Shown: positions 1 to 10,868 of the stretch, piece by piece
Numbering within the stretch: position 1 is the stretch's first letter
Layout: every line of letters starts with the position of its first letter
Assembly (NCBI RefSeq): GCF_050947875.1
Contig: NC_134573.1
Coordinates: 33,625,615 to 33,689,614, forward strand
Length of the DNA: 64,000 nucleotides
Reading direction: 5' to 3'
Origin: Dermacentor variabilis
Taxonomy: Eukaryota > Arthropoda > Arachnida > Ixodida > Ixodidae
Program-made: the position numbers and the translations under genes
The notes under the pieces: model-generated
Seen by the model: only the letters and a program-made list of their open reading frames with translations
Databases searched by the model: none
Told to the model about the DNA's origin: nothing

Positions 1-1600
1 TCACGTAAACGGTTTATTTCCTAACGACACTGCGATCGAGCCTGCTCATACTTGCTCTAATTTTGCCTGACAAGAACATATCCAAAAATTACTGGAATGC
101 CAAATAAGACACTCTGTTGTTGCTGGTAAACCTCCTTAGTACACCAGGATCATTATAAACATAAATTTAAAAACAACCAGTATCCGTCGTATCATTACCT
201 ACACTTCAGCAAAATGGGGTTCGATCCTGAGAATATCGTTCTAGTAAAAGAGTTGAGGTGTGCACGTTGCCGCAGTGAAGACAGGTTGACTATATTAAAC
301 CAGTTGACGTAATAAATGTTGACGCATGTTGCGCATTGGATAGCAGGTGGCTCATTGCGGCGTGTTCGGCGCCGCTGACGCTTTGTCTTCAACTGTACTT
401 GACATGCAGCTGCGATGCTTCCACGAATATCGCGTTGCTGAGGTGCTCCCTGAAACGCCCTATGATGCTGAATCACCGGCATTTTGATCTTTTTCATACT
501 TTCATGTGATAAGGCGGCATGCCATATGGCGCGTCTGGGAGACACGTGTTTAGTAAGTGTGCCCTTCAAAGTAATCCATAGTGCGGCATCCTTGTCTGAT
601 GCAATAGCGCACAATGTAAACTCAATAGGTGAATGCTTAGTTAAAGTTCAACGTAGCATGTGGAATTAAATAAACGACCTTTCTGCGAATATACGGCCGC
701 CCAATCCAGACGTACCGAATAATTTTGTAATTGGCTTCTGCGCAAATCCGTACGATCCAGAAGAGATTCGTAAACTTTCCCTTTCACGAACTGTTTGGGC
801 ACGATCCATCTTTTCCATGTGCTAATGTAACCAGTGTGCAATGGGGATGCTGTGTGTTGGATATTGTTCCAGGTTAGTGGTATTCATGATGAAATCGTTT
901 CTGACCGTTCATTCAACCAACGACTATTTCTCCGATTGTGAACTTCACAAAGATTGGGAGGAGGATCTGCATTTTGTCTTATTTCTAATCAATCATTCAC
1001 ATTAATAAATTCGACGGTTCCAGTCCGGCATAACGAAAGCCTTGTGCAATTTACTATTCTTGTGTAGTAGAAATTCCCAGTGATCCTAACTTGAGATTTT
1101 TTCAGTAATATTATGGATAATTGTTATAGCATTTAAAAGCCTGTGGTCATTCTTGTTTTGCGTTGTCTCTGTCGCTTTCTGTCTTTCTTTGTGTTTTCTG
1201 GCATTAATAGTGGTATTTATTTTAAGCGCAGTACTCTGAAACGTCTTGTGTGTATGACACGTGAGCGCTTTGACAATGTGTTGAGCAATTTATCATAATC
1301 TGTTATGTACCTTTCTTTCTGGGGTAAATCTTGGTTTTCTACACACCAGCTGTTTCTGGGAAGAGTAAACAATGCTTAAAAACCGCTTGTGGCAGACAGC
1401 ACAATTCCAGTTTTTTAGCTCGTCTACACGAAAAGGTGGACAATTATTGCGAGAGAAATCAACATGCCTAATCGGCTAGTAACAAAATGTTTTCTAATTA
1501 ACTTTATAACTAATTGCTTTATGTCACATATTGAAAACTACAAATTGCAGCCGGTGAGACTACAAGGCATATCCGCTCAAAAATAATTCTCTACATTACA
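1..1600. other. No recognisable feature
   Basis: I see no domain, repeat array or retroelement motif here. The open frames are short. The longest, 139 codons on the minus strand around 195-614, has an unremarkable composition and no motif I recognise. The sequence is A/T-rich and looks like ordinary intergenic DNA or very old repeats. Confidence 0.5.
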
Positions 1601-1619
1601 TCATTTTCGAAATGTGCGC

Positions 1620-3260
1620 GCTAAAACTTTCAATAAACGTGCCGTGTCGTCGTTATCGGCGTTATGGTTTCGATAAACATGCGGTATCCAAGTCGTGCAC
1701 GGATTTGTACACGTGTCACGCCTAAAGCCTACATGTATATGTCGTCTGTCTATACGGAGAGCTGTATGGTTTGCGGTGACGGTGCGGCCAGACCAACGAG
1801 CACAAGTTGAATAGGGTTGGGCTAAGTACTCCGCCTTGCGGTACACCACGACCGGTATAGCAAGACGGCGTTAGTCCATCTTCAGGCAAAATAAAGATCT
1901 TCCATACAAATAGCTGCGTATCCGCCGAAAGACGTGTCCACCAATGCCTACAGCTTCTAAGCAGTGACGTAGCCGCGGGAGTGGGGGGAGGGCGGTTGGC
2001 TACCGGGCCTCAGCCCCTCACCCTGCTGAAATTTTTTCGACCACTCTGCTCTCTTATATGCCTAGCACGTCGCCTATGAACATAGGCGCATATCCCTTGG
2101 ACGTCCACCCTGGACAAGTACAGAATGTCACACGCCTTCAAGCAGACAAAAGGCTTGCTCAAGGTAATATAGTTGTACCAAGGACGGCAAATCCAAAAGG
2201 GAATAATGGGACCCTAGCCTCCCCTCCTCCTCCGAAAAAAAAGTCCTTGCTACGAGCCTGCTTCTAAGGCGTCCACAAACGCATGATGATCTGCATTGTC
2301 GTATGCACCAGGGAGTAAGACCACAGTGATTCGTTTTAGGTGTTTCTGGTATTGTACATACGTTACAAGATCAATAACGCTGTCTATTTACGAGTGTCCA
2401 CATCGATAGCAAGCCATTACATCTGGATAGACGTAAACTTGCAAGCACTAGTCTAACCATGTAAGAATAATTCTCTCCATTGCCTTGCCGATGCAGCTGG
2501 CCATTGCTTTTGGATGGTAAGATGAAAATCCTAATGGAGGTTTGACACGCTTGAGGAGCACAAAAGGGCGACTGGATTTTCACGTCGTAGGAACCAAGAC
2601 GTCACGCCATGATGCGTTGTATAGGCCAAGGAGTGCATCTGTGGCCTGTTGACCAAGGTTTGGAAGCGCAGAGTATTTGCTGGCATCGGGTACTGGTGAC
2701 GAAGATCGCCTGCACCTAGCGAGTGTGGCTTTCAGTTCTTCTACGGAGAAAGGAGCGTCCATACGAGGATCTCGGGAGCCAGGGGTGATAATAGAAGTAG
2801 GTGCACAAGGCTGGAGCGTTGGGCCCGTGATACCTGCGCAGTAATCTTCTGCTGCGTCGACTTCTCGGCGTCCTTGATGGATGACTGTAGCTTTAAACGA
2901 ATGGCGTTGTTCAGGAGCTGTTCGAAGTCCACGGACTGTTCTGCAGACAAATTACTAAGGTTCACGCGGATCGAGAGGCTCACAAAAAGATCTCCAGCGC
3001 TGATTTTACAGCACAGCAATGCGACGCTGAATGTTCTTAAGTCATCCAGCGCAACAAAGACCGACGCTGGACTACTGATGCGCCAATTACAGCACAGATT
3101 GCGCGCAAGGACAAAACAAGAAAGTAATTGAAATCATCAAGTGTTGATCGAAAGCCGTTCGCGTGTGGATAAATTACCTCAGACGCCGTCTGCTCGGTGC
3201 GCACTGCAAGTACTGGACGGTCTGTATCCGGTTCTTGTGAGCTTCGAATAGCGAACACAA
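1620..3260 (-). pseudogene. I-group LINE ORF2 relic (reverse transcriptase), split by a MITE
   Basis: The minus strand carries a decayed non-LTR reverse transcriptase. Reading from high to low coordinates, PFSVEELKATL (about 2750) is the start of the RT domain, followed by a degraded SYRPIALASCIGK-like block (about 2500) and GAYDN (about 2310), which corresponds to the motif A region. After an insertion at 1962-2260 come EAVGIGGHVF, then RGVPQGGVLSPTLFN (about 1805-1850, motif B) and a ruined YADD box in which the frame contains a stop just before the aspartates (about 1750). Several frameshifts and stops mean it cannot encode a working enzyme. The segment 2741-3260 upstream is probably the linker, but I cannot assign it firmly. 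The group assignment (I group) comes from motif similarity to tick elements I know and is inference. Confidence 0.8.
1962..2260. mobile_element. hAT-like non-autonomous element (MITE) with 8-bp target duplication
   Basis: This is a 299-bp insertion inside the RT relic. Its ends are CAGTGACGTAGC on the left and, read inwards from the right, CAGGCTCGTAGC, an imperfect inverted terminal repeat. It is flanked on both sides by CTTCTAAG (1954-1961 and 2261-2268). When one duplication copy and the insert are removed, the RT relic reads through on the minus strand. An 8-bp duplication and CAG...CGTAGC ends are typical of hAT elements. It has no transposase. G-rich and C-rich tracts lie just inside the ends. 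Confidence 0.75.
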
Positions 3261-3980
3261 TGGCTACATCGCCTCAGCCGCTCTTCAGACAAGTCAAGGA
3301 AGCGTCCGCTATACAATGGAGCGTCCATGCACTGAAACCCCCATTGAGGAGTCTTCCCAATGAGTTATTGACAGTCGATTCCCCTTCCTGTTGTCTGTGA
3401 AACGAACCTGCAGAAACCCGTCCGGCTTTCAGGCTGCGAACCATATGTGTCATCGGCTTGTAAGGAGATTAGCAAGGTGATTATCTATATACGGTGTGAA
3501 CTGACTTATGTTGTTCGTCCAGTTCGGCCTCATGACATTAATTAGTATGCCCGCTTGACCGCGAAAAAACACAAACTTACGTTTGCTGTTGTGGGTGTTT
3601 ACCCTTCTCCAGCAAGTCGTTTCGCAGGCAGAGACTGAATGGCATGTTAAATACGGCTCTTGGTCCATGGAATGTACCTGAGGATTATAAGGTGCATCGT
3701 TCACTTTCAGGACGGATGAAGCTGAATTCCAAAAGGAAGGCACTTCGTTTCCTTTGCTTGTGACCATGAGTTTTGCTGCCCAAACGATGGCAGTCCCACG
3801 TTTCTGCGCGCCCATACGTATAGCAGTTGTTTAGACTTAGCTTTTATCTCGCGATGTCGCACTGGCAGCGTCCATTGGTTCAGAAATATAGAAACCCATG
3901 GAAGCGACCACATTCCTGCCTACCCGAAGATAAGGGGCCTAGAAAAACATACAATAAAATTACAAAACATTACTACATGA
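3261..3980. other. No recognisable feature
   Basis: There is a 121-codon minus-strand open frame at 3450-3815 and an overlapping one at 3707-3913, but I recognise no motif in either. They may be an older repeat. Confidence 0.4.
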
Positions 3981-3984
3981 GAAG

Positions 3985-4095
3985 GAGGGAGTTTCGAGCC
4001 CCTCACTATAGGCTAAACAGACTAAACAGAGCACAAGCAGTTACACTTAGGGAATTACAATCAGAGTCTTATTATTCACCTGCACAAATAAAGGA
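3985..4095 (+). pseudogene. LINE ORF2 C-terminal fragment
   Basis: The plus-strand frame contains RLNRAQAVTLRELQSESY followed by SPA. This matches the stretch just before the C-terminal zinc finger of I-group LINEs with RNase H, usually of the form LSR.QAV.LR.LQT.SYPSP. The frame ends at a stop at about 4097, and the downstream finger is not visible. It is a short fragment with no catalytic part. It could alternatively be part of the same decayed element as the linker fragment at 4.5 kb. Confidence 0.45.
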
Positions 4096-4499
4096 ATGAT
4101 ATGACATTGCATGCATGAATATTATATACAAAGCCTGCAAAAAGGAGATATGCACGCTTGAACATCTGGCCGCTAGGCCCTGGCATTTCCCGGAATCGGT
4201 TTTTAGGAAAGATCGGATCTCCAGATCATATTCCGGAAGTCCTGGCAGTCCAGTACACACGTGATAGGGCTACGAGGCTTGTCCTCCCGGTCCCAACATA
4301 GGACTAGCCAGGCACGTGGTAACACCTTGTACAGGAGAAGAATAAAGTTTCTTCCTCATCCTCCAAATCGGCTTCATCAAATCGTCAACAATAGATTGGT
4401 CCATGTTTAACTCACTTATGCACGACGCATGCCATGAAGGCTGTTCGTCCATACTGGAAATTCAGATCGCCGGCCACGCAGGATACTTTGCGTTCGTTT

Positions 4500-4690
4500 C
4501 GGCCATTCGAGAAATGCACTGATTTTAAGGTGGAAATGCAGAGCCTCCGTGCGATCCGCCGGCAAGCGGAGCTGCGATACAGACGGACTAAATCAGTTTA
4601 CGACCTTAGAGAGGCCAGACGCATTCAAAAGAACTCATCACGCTTACGATGCTCTAAGCGCTGTTATCGGCCACATCTCAATTCGCTCCG
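4500..4690 (+). pseudogene. LINE ORF2 linker fragment (between endonuclease and RT)
   Basis: The frame at 4434-4724 contains AIRRQAELRYRRTKSVYDLR and then EARRIQK. This basic segment is characteristic of the linker between endonuclease and RT in arthropod LINEs. Neither the endonuclease nor the RT is preserved nearby on this strand. The order (C-terminal scrap at 4.0 kb before linker at 4.5 kb) suggests two separate fragments. Confidence 0.45.
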
Positions 4691-5104
4691 CATCTTTTGC
4701 ACTATAACATCATTGATTAAGTAAGCTGAGTAGTTAAAGTAAATGTTTACCCTATTAAAGTTCATTCATTATTTATTTTGCTCAATAACAAAAACCACAG
4801 TATCGCCATAAGGGCAATTCAATGAATGCGATAGCAACATGTTAGAACCCTACGCGAAGTGCAAGGTCTTGTAGTTGTGGCAGTATAAACTGCAGTAAAC
4901 GTGAGCTAAGTGAACATGCGTGGTATGGCGCGTGTATACAGAGACAACTCGATGACCCCGAGCTGCGTCGGTTTGAACTACAGGGTCTTGTTTGCGTTGT
5001 CGCCTTGTGTTGGCCTCGCATTCCCGTACTGCACCATGGTCACCACGGGCAAGATGTGTGCGCGCTCGCTTCGCGCTTTTGAACTGAAGGGTCTTGTCGA
5101 CGTT

Positions 5105-5295
5105 GCCGCTTAATTCCCAACCACTGGCATGCGTCGGCACGCTTCGGCATGCTTCGGCACGCAGCGGCAAGCGAACGCGTCGCTTCGCGTCGGTTGGAGG
5201 AAAAGGGCACCCAAACACTGGCCGGAAGCTCTGATGCGCGCCGACGCTCGCTCCTCGGCTGCGGGGCACTGTTCCTGGAATAACTTATCTTCAAC
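5105..5295 (-). repeat. Interspersed repeat, copy A (inverted relative to 24.5-24.69 kb)
   Basis: The reverse complement of this block resembles 24,500-24,690. Both contain the run CTTTTCCTCCAACCGACGCG followed by AAGCGA, and similar GC-rich flanks with GAGCGAGCGTTGGCGCGC-like sequence. Within the copy, the short units GGCATGCGTCGGCACGCTTC and similar repeat several times (5126-5170). I cannot name the family. Confidence 0.6.
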
Positions 5296-5432
5296 CATTC
5301 AAGTCCGGCACAAAATAGCTTCCTGTAAACTAAGCTTGAAATAAGTTAGTGATCAGTATACTCCTTTAGATATGAAAAACACGTCTGAAACCATGAGCTT
5401 CACGAGAACTCGTCTGGCCGGGATTGCTCATA

Positions 5433-5649
5433 GTCAAAGGTGACACGGATGCCAACCAAAAATATTAAAAGAAAAGAAACGGAGACGTTTCGGCTCTCGT
5501 ACGGGGACCTTGTTCACAATGAAGGTGAACAAGGGAAACTGTTTAGAATGAAAAGATGTTCATTCTGAACAAGGCCCCCATGGGGGAGCCGAAACACCTT
5601 GGTTTCTTTTCTCTTAATGTTTTTGGTCGGCATTTGTTTTACCTTTGAC
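5433..5649. mobile_element. Palindromic TA-flanked MITE
   Basis: The arms 5433-5524 and 5561-5649 are imperfect inverted repeats of about 90 bp. The left begins GTCAAAGGTGACACGGATGC; the reverse complement of the right begins GTCAAAGGTAAAACAAATGC. Both continue through matching ACCAAAAA(T/C)ATTAA and GTTTCGGCTC. A TA lies immediately outside each end (5431-5432 and 5650-5651), consistent with a Tc1/mariner-type target duplication. There is no coding capacity. The near-complete palindrome would fold into a long hairpin. Confidence 0.7.
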
Positions 5650-5651
5650 TA

Positions 5652-6715
5652 AAGACACGTTTGATTAATGAACGTACGTCTGCCGCAACAGTATTTTTTT
5701 TACGTTTGAAGTAACAATTGTGCACAAAATGTCGACATCAGCGCTCGCGTCCGCGCGTCGTCGGTCTACAAGGCCGCTTTGCAAACGCTTGGACGACCAT
5801 GCCACGTCATAAGAAAAGCCGTTGTGCGATTTCATTTTTGGTAGCTCACTGCACAACCAGATGTGTAAAAATTAGACGAGCAAAGTATAATTGAAAATAT
5901 CTCTTAGAAATATTGTCACGTATCAGTGACGGTGGGGGGTTACAATTTTAACTTACAAAATTAGTTACGAAACTGGGAGTTACAAATTTGACTATTTATT
6001 GGGCGAACTTGTTCCCAGCAAAAGCAACATCCATTCGCAACGATAGTGGCGAGCAAAGTCGGTGACCGTCGAAAATCTCATCTGCGGGTCGAGCGCGTTC
6101 GCTTTCTTATATTAGGCGTCGAAAGTTCCAGCGTATTCGCAGGTGCCCGCGCGCCTTCCAGAAACTACAACACAAGTCGTGTCGCGCATGCCATCAGATT
6201 ATACAGGGTTTGTCGTCGACAGACGACCAACTGAACCATCGATAACATTCGCGAAGCTTCCGATATGTGCAAGCGCATCCTGCGCCGACGGATAACGTTT
6301 GCCATTTGTTAGCCAATGAAATACCGTCACTTGGTACAGATAAAAAAGTATCCCTGTCAATATATTTATGTTTCTTAGTGCAATAAAGAAACGTAAAAAA
6401 GTGGCTTCAGAGAAAATCAGCTAAAAGAATTAAAACACTTGTAGCACTCACAAAAAAACATATATAACAGCTAAAATTAACGTAATTAGTAGCTTGTTTG
6501 CTCCTGATTCTTGATTCTGTCCAATCGTGCCCGTGGATCGCCTCATTTATTATTCTAGGTTGTCTTGAAGCATCAACACATATCGCATCGGGAGGCTTTC
6601 ATATTGAGTGTATCGGTAGAAAAATTTTCAGTGCGGCCACGGCCAGAGTAGAGGCGCCACACGCCGGGAAGACGTCATGGCCGCGTCACGGTGACGCCTC
6701 CCTTACAGGGCAATG
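5652..6715. other. No recognisable gene; may include LINE 3' flank
   Basis: I see no supported feature. The part nearest 6,716 could be the 3' untranslated end of the antisense Tx1-type LINE, since on the minus strand an A/T-rich AATAAATGAGGCG-like stretch follows at about 6,540-6,560, but its end is not defined. Confidence 0.35.
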
Positions 6716-8690
6716 CTAATCATTCTGCAGGCATTCCTGATAAACTTGCTTCACTCGCTCGATCAATCTGTAAAGGCCATGTTCTATTGTAACTCGTTTC
6801 AACATGTCCAGTCTGTCTTTCTCGACATTATTGAAATGACATACCGTCAGATAATACAAGCTTGAAAATCGGAGCGCTGTAATAGGTGTTTTTAATAGCC
6901 CTTTGCCAAGTCGTACTATTGAAGCACAAACGGTTGCCCTGGATCTATCAACGGAGGTAGCTTCGCACAGCATCCTCATGGCATGCAGGTTATCACTGAT
7001 GCGACGTCCTTTGATGCCATAAGATTTATGGTTCTCTATAACTGATCCGAGGGCAAAGGCCAGCCATCTAGCTATAATTTTAGCAAGAATTTTGTAATCG
7101 GTCGTTAAAATACTACTGGGCCGGAAATTGCTCACTGTCGGCACTTGCCTCGATTGCTTCTTTGGCAGTAAGACAGTAAGACCACGTCGTATAGATGGCG
7201 GCAGCAATCCTCGTTTCAAAATGTCATCGTACACGTCGCGTAATATTGGGACTAATTCCGGTGAAAGTTTCTTGTAAAAGGCAGTGCTGAGTCCATCTAC
7301 TCCTTTCGACTTTCTTGGTTTTAGCTTCTGCATGGCCCATTCTATTTCGCTCTTTGATATACACTCATCCGTTTGCTGTTTTGTCTCATCATCTATGCAG
7401 TTTAATGTTGAAGCATACTTTTGCAAGTTTCACGGTCGCATGTGTTACTTCCGTATTCGAAGATGTCCTTGTACGCTAGAGTAAAGGCAGCCTCGATGTC
7501 GCTTTGTTATTTGAGAATACTGTCACCGCTCTCTATTGCTTCTATTCTGTTTTTCCTGCCACGCTGTCTTTCTTTTGTCTTGAAAATCTTTAGCGGTTCC
7601 TCATCTCTCTGCTGTGATTCCGTCCAAGACCGGATCATAGCGCCTTTATATTCTTTCTCCAAGATTGACAGCAGCTGGCCTTTTCACTCTGATATCTTCT
7701 GTGAGTCTACCTGGTAACAGTTTTCGGCTTCGATTGGACTTTTCAGAGTTCTTATTAAGCTTAGCTTTTCGCTCTTTTTTAGTGCTGCTTTTTCCTGTAC
7801 TTTTGCAACTAGAAAATCCTACAGTCTTCTTTTATCTCTTCCCACAATAGCACGTCTACGTTTCGTCTTTTCGTTCTTTCCTTGATTAGATTCCTAATGC
7901 TGCCGAATATTTCTGTTTCATCCAGCATACTCTCATTCAGCTTCAATAACTGCCACTCTTTGTGCCTCTTTCTTGTTCTTTGCTTTTCTTCAAATACGGC
8001 TGTGACAAATGCATGATCTGAGAATGCAACAGGTTGTACCTTATAAGACACGTTGCACGATGAGAGCTCGCTAGACACGTAAAACCGATCAAGCCATGAA
8101 TGACAGTCCCCTTGCCAATGTGTAGAACCGTCATTGTCTCCTCGCGCTAGTTCTGTAACATCCTGCAAGTCATAGTCTTTCAAAAGCTTCCTCAGCTCTG
8201 CTAGGCTGGTATCTGGAAATCACTTTTCCGAACAGTCAGAAGCACGTAAAACACAGTCTCAGGCAAATATGGTACGGCACGGTGAGTCAAGATACTGTCT
8301 CAGGGCTGAAAAGAATTCTTTTCGTAGCGATGCATCATTCGGAGCATGAATCGAAATGAGCTTGTATGGTTCATTCCGGTATAACAAATCCACACTACAT
8401 ACGCGACTATTTCGGTCCTTGTCCCACTCGGGGTATACTAGCGCCACCGAGTGCTTCATCACCGAAACTGCCGTCCCTCCACTGTAACCACAAGCAGGCG
8501 GAAAATGATGCCAGTAATGGTTGCGAACAAAGTGGTCCATCTCTTCCAGCTGCACACTCAAAGAAAGTTTTGTCTCCTGAATAAACGCATTGTCAACATT
8601 TTCTTGCAGTTGCAGATTTAGAAACAACTGCTTCCTCCTGCGTGCGACCAAGCCCACGCAGTGAAAGGTTGCTAGCTTTAACTAAGCCAT
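6716..8690 (-). pseudogene. Tx1/L1-type LINE ORF2: APE endonuclease and partial RT
   Basis: The ORF probably starts at the ATG 8690-8688. Its first residues (M-A, an early stop, then LKLATFHCVGL) match the N-terminus of an APE-type endonuclease. Endonuclease motifs follow: IQETKL, GYSGGTAV, SIHAPND, LDRFYVSS and, near its end, SDHAFV with the catalytic S-D-H. The linker has frameshifts. The RT begins in the 236-codon frame 7426-6716 with LKPRKSKGVDGLSTAFYKKL, then LTVLLPKKQSRQV and NFRP. The catalytic core is missing: after LGKG, at the position of motif A, the sequence jumps to a C-terminal-like segment, so motifs A to C appear deleted. It cannot retrotranspose. Its ORF1 is split between 8753-8943 and 22,849-24,043. 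Confidence 0.8.
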
Positions 8691-8752
8691 AGCGATAAAA
8701 TTAATATTACTCCCGCCAATGATGCAGACCTTTGAGGCGTGATCTTTACAGA

Positions 8753-8943
8753 TCACAAGGAGCGCTTGTGACGTTTCTCCACGGGTGGTATCCGAGGAGC
8801 CGTGGTAACATGGTTCCTCTTCATGGCCACTTTCGATTTTACTTTTTGCAGCGTGCTTCTCATCTCCGCAATGCTCACTGACGTGCATTCATCCTCGTCC
8901 GAACCAAGCCCAAGCATCCTTGTAGCACTATTGTTTGCGTCCT
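8753..8943 (-). pseudogene. Tx1/L1-type LINE ORF1, C-terminal end
   Basis: Minus-strand frame SATRMLGLGSDEDE continues through SIAEMRSTLQKVKSK to RHKRSL and a stop (8755-8753). This is the acidic then basic tail of the Tx1 ORF1 protein, an RNA-binding nucleocapsid-like protein. Its other part lies 13.9 kb away, at 22,849 and above, because an I-clade LINE inserted here. Removing the insert and one copy of TTGCGTCCT lets EPEPEDA at the far side run in frame into NNSATRM on this side. ORF2 starts about 60 bases beyond the stop. Confidence 0.75.
8935..8943. repeat. Target-site duplication of the I-clade LINE, left copy
   Basis: TTGCGTCCT here equals TTGCGTCCT at 22,840-22,848. The two copies flank the I-clade LINE exactly, one at its 5' end and the other directly after its (ATTC)n tail. 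Confidence 0.8.
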
Positions 8944-9462
8944 ACCCGCAGAGGCGTCTGCGTGAGCAGGCGTTTGGTGTGTTGCGACACCACGTACCCT
9001 AGAACACGAGGGTTCGACCCTCCCGCGTCTTACCATGCGCGGCTTAGCCGTGTCCGGGGAAAAGAGGATCCTCGGGATTTGGCCGATGCCGCGTCTTTGG
9101 ACCATTACGGCCCCTCGGCAGAGACAACACACCTCTTTAGCCTCTGCTTCATGTAGACGGCACCCACAGTCTGACAAACCTGGAGGAAATCGGCAGTCGT
9201 CTTTTGCTGTCCCCCTCTTTAATCTTTTTCTTTCCTATGTCCTTTCGTTTGCTATCCTATCATCTCTTCTCTTCCGTCACTTCCTAATTTTCCTAGGCGG
9301 CTTGGGTTAACCTTGTGTATGTGCCCTCCCTTGGGTATAATATATTAGATTATAGTGGCAATGTACGGTTGGCGCCAGTAGCCTTACGCGTGAAGTGCTG
9401 CAGCGTCCCTAGGTTGGGCTCCGTGGTGGGTGGCCGCCATTGCTGTCGAAAAGAAACCGACT
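8944..9462 (+). promoter_or_regulatory. 5' leader of the I-clade LINE
   Basis: This is the region between the left target duplication and ORF1. It is GC-rich at the start and includes GAGGGTTCGACCCTCCCGCG (9007-9026), a small hairpin that also resembles a tRNA B box. I elements carry internal promoters in their 5' leaders, so this segment would be where transcription starts; that role is inferred. The first in-frame ATG of ORF1 follows at 9463. Confidence 0.5.
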
Positions 9463-10822
9463 ATGGGAACACCCGAATTTCCCCGCATACTTGATCGTCA
9501 CCCTCAAAAGAGGGGACGCACCGATGACCTAAGCACATGCTTCAAGCGAACAAAGGTGATCTATCCGAAATTCCATGTTGTGCACAGTGAGAAATCTCAA
9601 AAACAGGCAACATTCATTTCACCATTCATAGCTGCAAAATCTTTGACCGAAGCATTAGGGTCAGGTTATAAAGTGACGAAAATGGCTAGTGGAGAACTTC
9701 TTCTTGAGATCCCTCAGAATCATCAGTACGAGAAGCTAGGCAGTCTTGTGATATTTGGTAATATACCAGTTTCTGTTACACCACACCGGTCAATGAATAG
9801 CTGACACAGAGTCGTGCCAAGGCAGACCTCCAGGATTTAACAGAAACTGAACTCCTGGAAGGATGGAAAGATCAAAATGTAACGAATGTAAAGCATATTA
9901 TCTTTAGACTGGACAACAAAGAAATTCCCACCAAACATCTTATCCTAACATTTTCAACTAGCGTCCTGCCGTAAACCATTGAAACAGGATACATTAGGCT
10001 AACTGTCCGACCATATATCCCCAACCCTAGACGGTGTTTCCAATGCCAAAGACTCGGCCATGGCTCGCAGAGCTGTCGTGGTCAAATAGCTTTTGCAAAG
10101 CGTGGAGTCCAGGGTCACCCCTGCGACAACTTTAGTGGGAGAACTCACTGTGTTAACTGCGGTGGTGGCCATCCAGCCTACTCACGCTCCTGTCCCAACT
10201 GCAAGAAAGAAAAAGAGATAATCACCCTCAAAGTCAAAGAAAATATTTCCTTTAAGGAAGCCCGTTAGAGATGCTAACCTTTCCACAGCACACATTATGC
10301 TGATGCGGCGCGTCGGGGGGCAGCGTCGCAGCGGCCAATGCCAAGTGCCCAGCCCACGCGCAGCGAGCTGGCACCTTTAGCTCCTGCCCCCAGGGTGGAA
10401 GTAGGTAAGCCTACTCCGCAGAACCAGCAAACTGGCCAGGCTACCCTTGGTTTGGCGGCCCCAGAAAAGTTCTCTTCGGCAACCTGCGCTACACGCAGCG
10501 ATCCCGCATGACCGATAGCGACCCCGAACGCAGCCGCAGTCAAGGCTGCCCCAACCTGCCCGGCCCCTTCCAGCGTTTGCAACAACCGGTACAGCTCCGA
10601 CCCAAGGGCAGCCCCATCGACCTCCGGGCTGGTGGGCGCAGGGGTCTTGCCCTCCGAGGCGGGACTCTTGGATAACTACCGGCGCCTCACAAGAGGCAAT
10701 GAACACTACATGGCGCAATCCTCACGGCGTACCAAGCGCTTAAGGAGCGGCGAGCCTCCCTCGAACTCTCCAGAAAGGACAAAACCAGCGTTACAGGGTC
10801 TCCAAAGGGCTCTGTAACCTAA
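9463..10822 (+). pseudogene. I-clade LINE ORF1 (gag-like RNA-binding protein)
   Basis: The frame opens at ATG 9463 and is intact to a stop at 9801-9803, reading PKFHVVHSEKSQKQATF and an RRM-like part. Beyond frameshifts, three CCHC knuckles appear at about 10,030-10,210: RRCFQCQRLGHGSQSCRG, then an altered second knuckle (GVQGHPCDN), then HCVNCGGGHPAYSRSCPNC. These bind element RNA in the ribonucleoprotein particle. A KEKEIITLKVKENISFKEAR segment and a proline/alanine-rich tail follow, ending KTSVTGSPKGSVT and a stop at 10,820-10,822. At least two frameshifts are needed to read it all. ORF2 begins 46 bases downstream. Confidence 0.8.
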
Positions 10823-10868
10823 TGCACCACTTCTGTTTCTGTACACACAGCAACAACTTACTTTCAAT

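Noticed and set aside
195..614. 139-codon minus-strand open frame
   Set aside because: No motif, no neighbours of relevance, and overlapped by another frame; probably chance.
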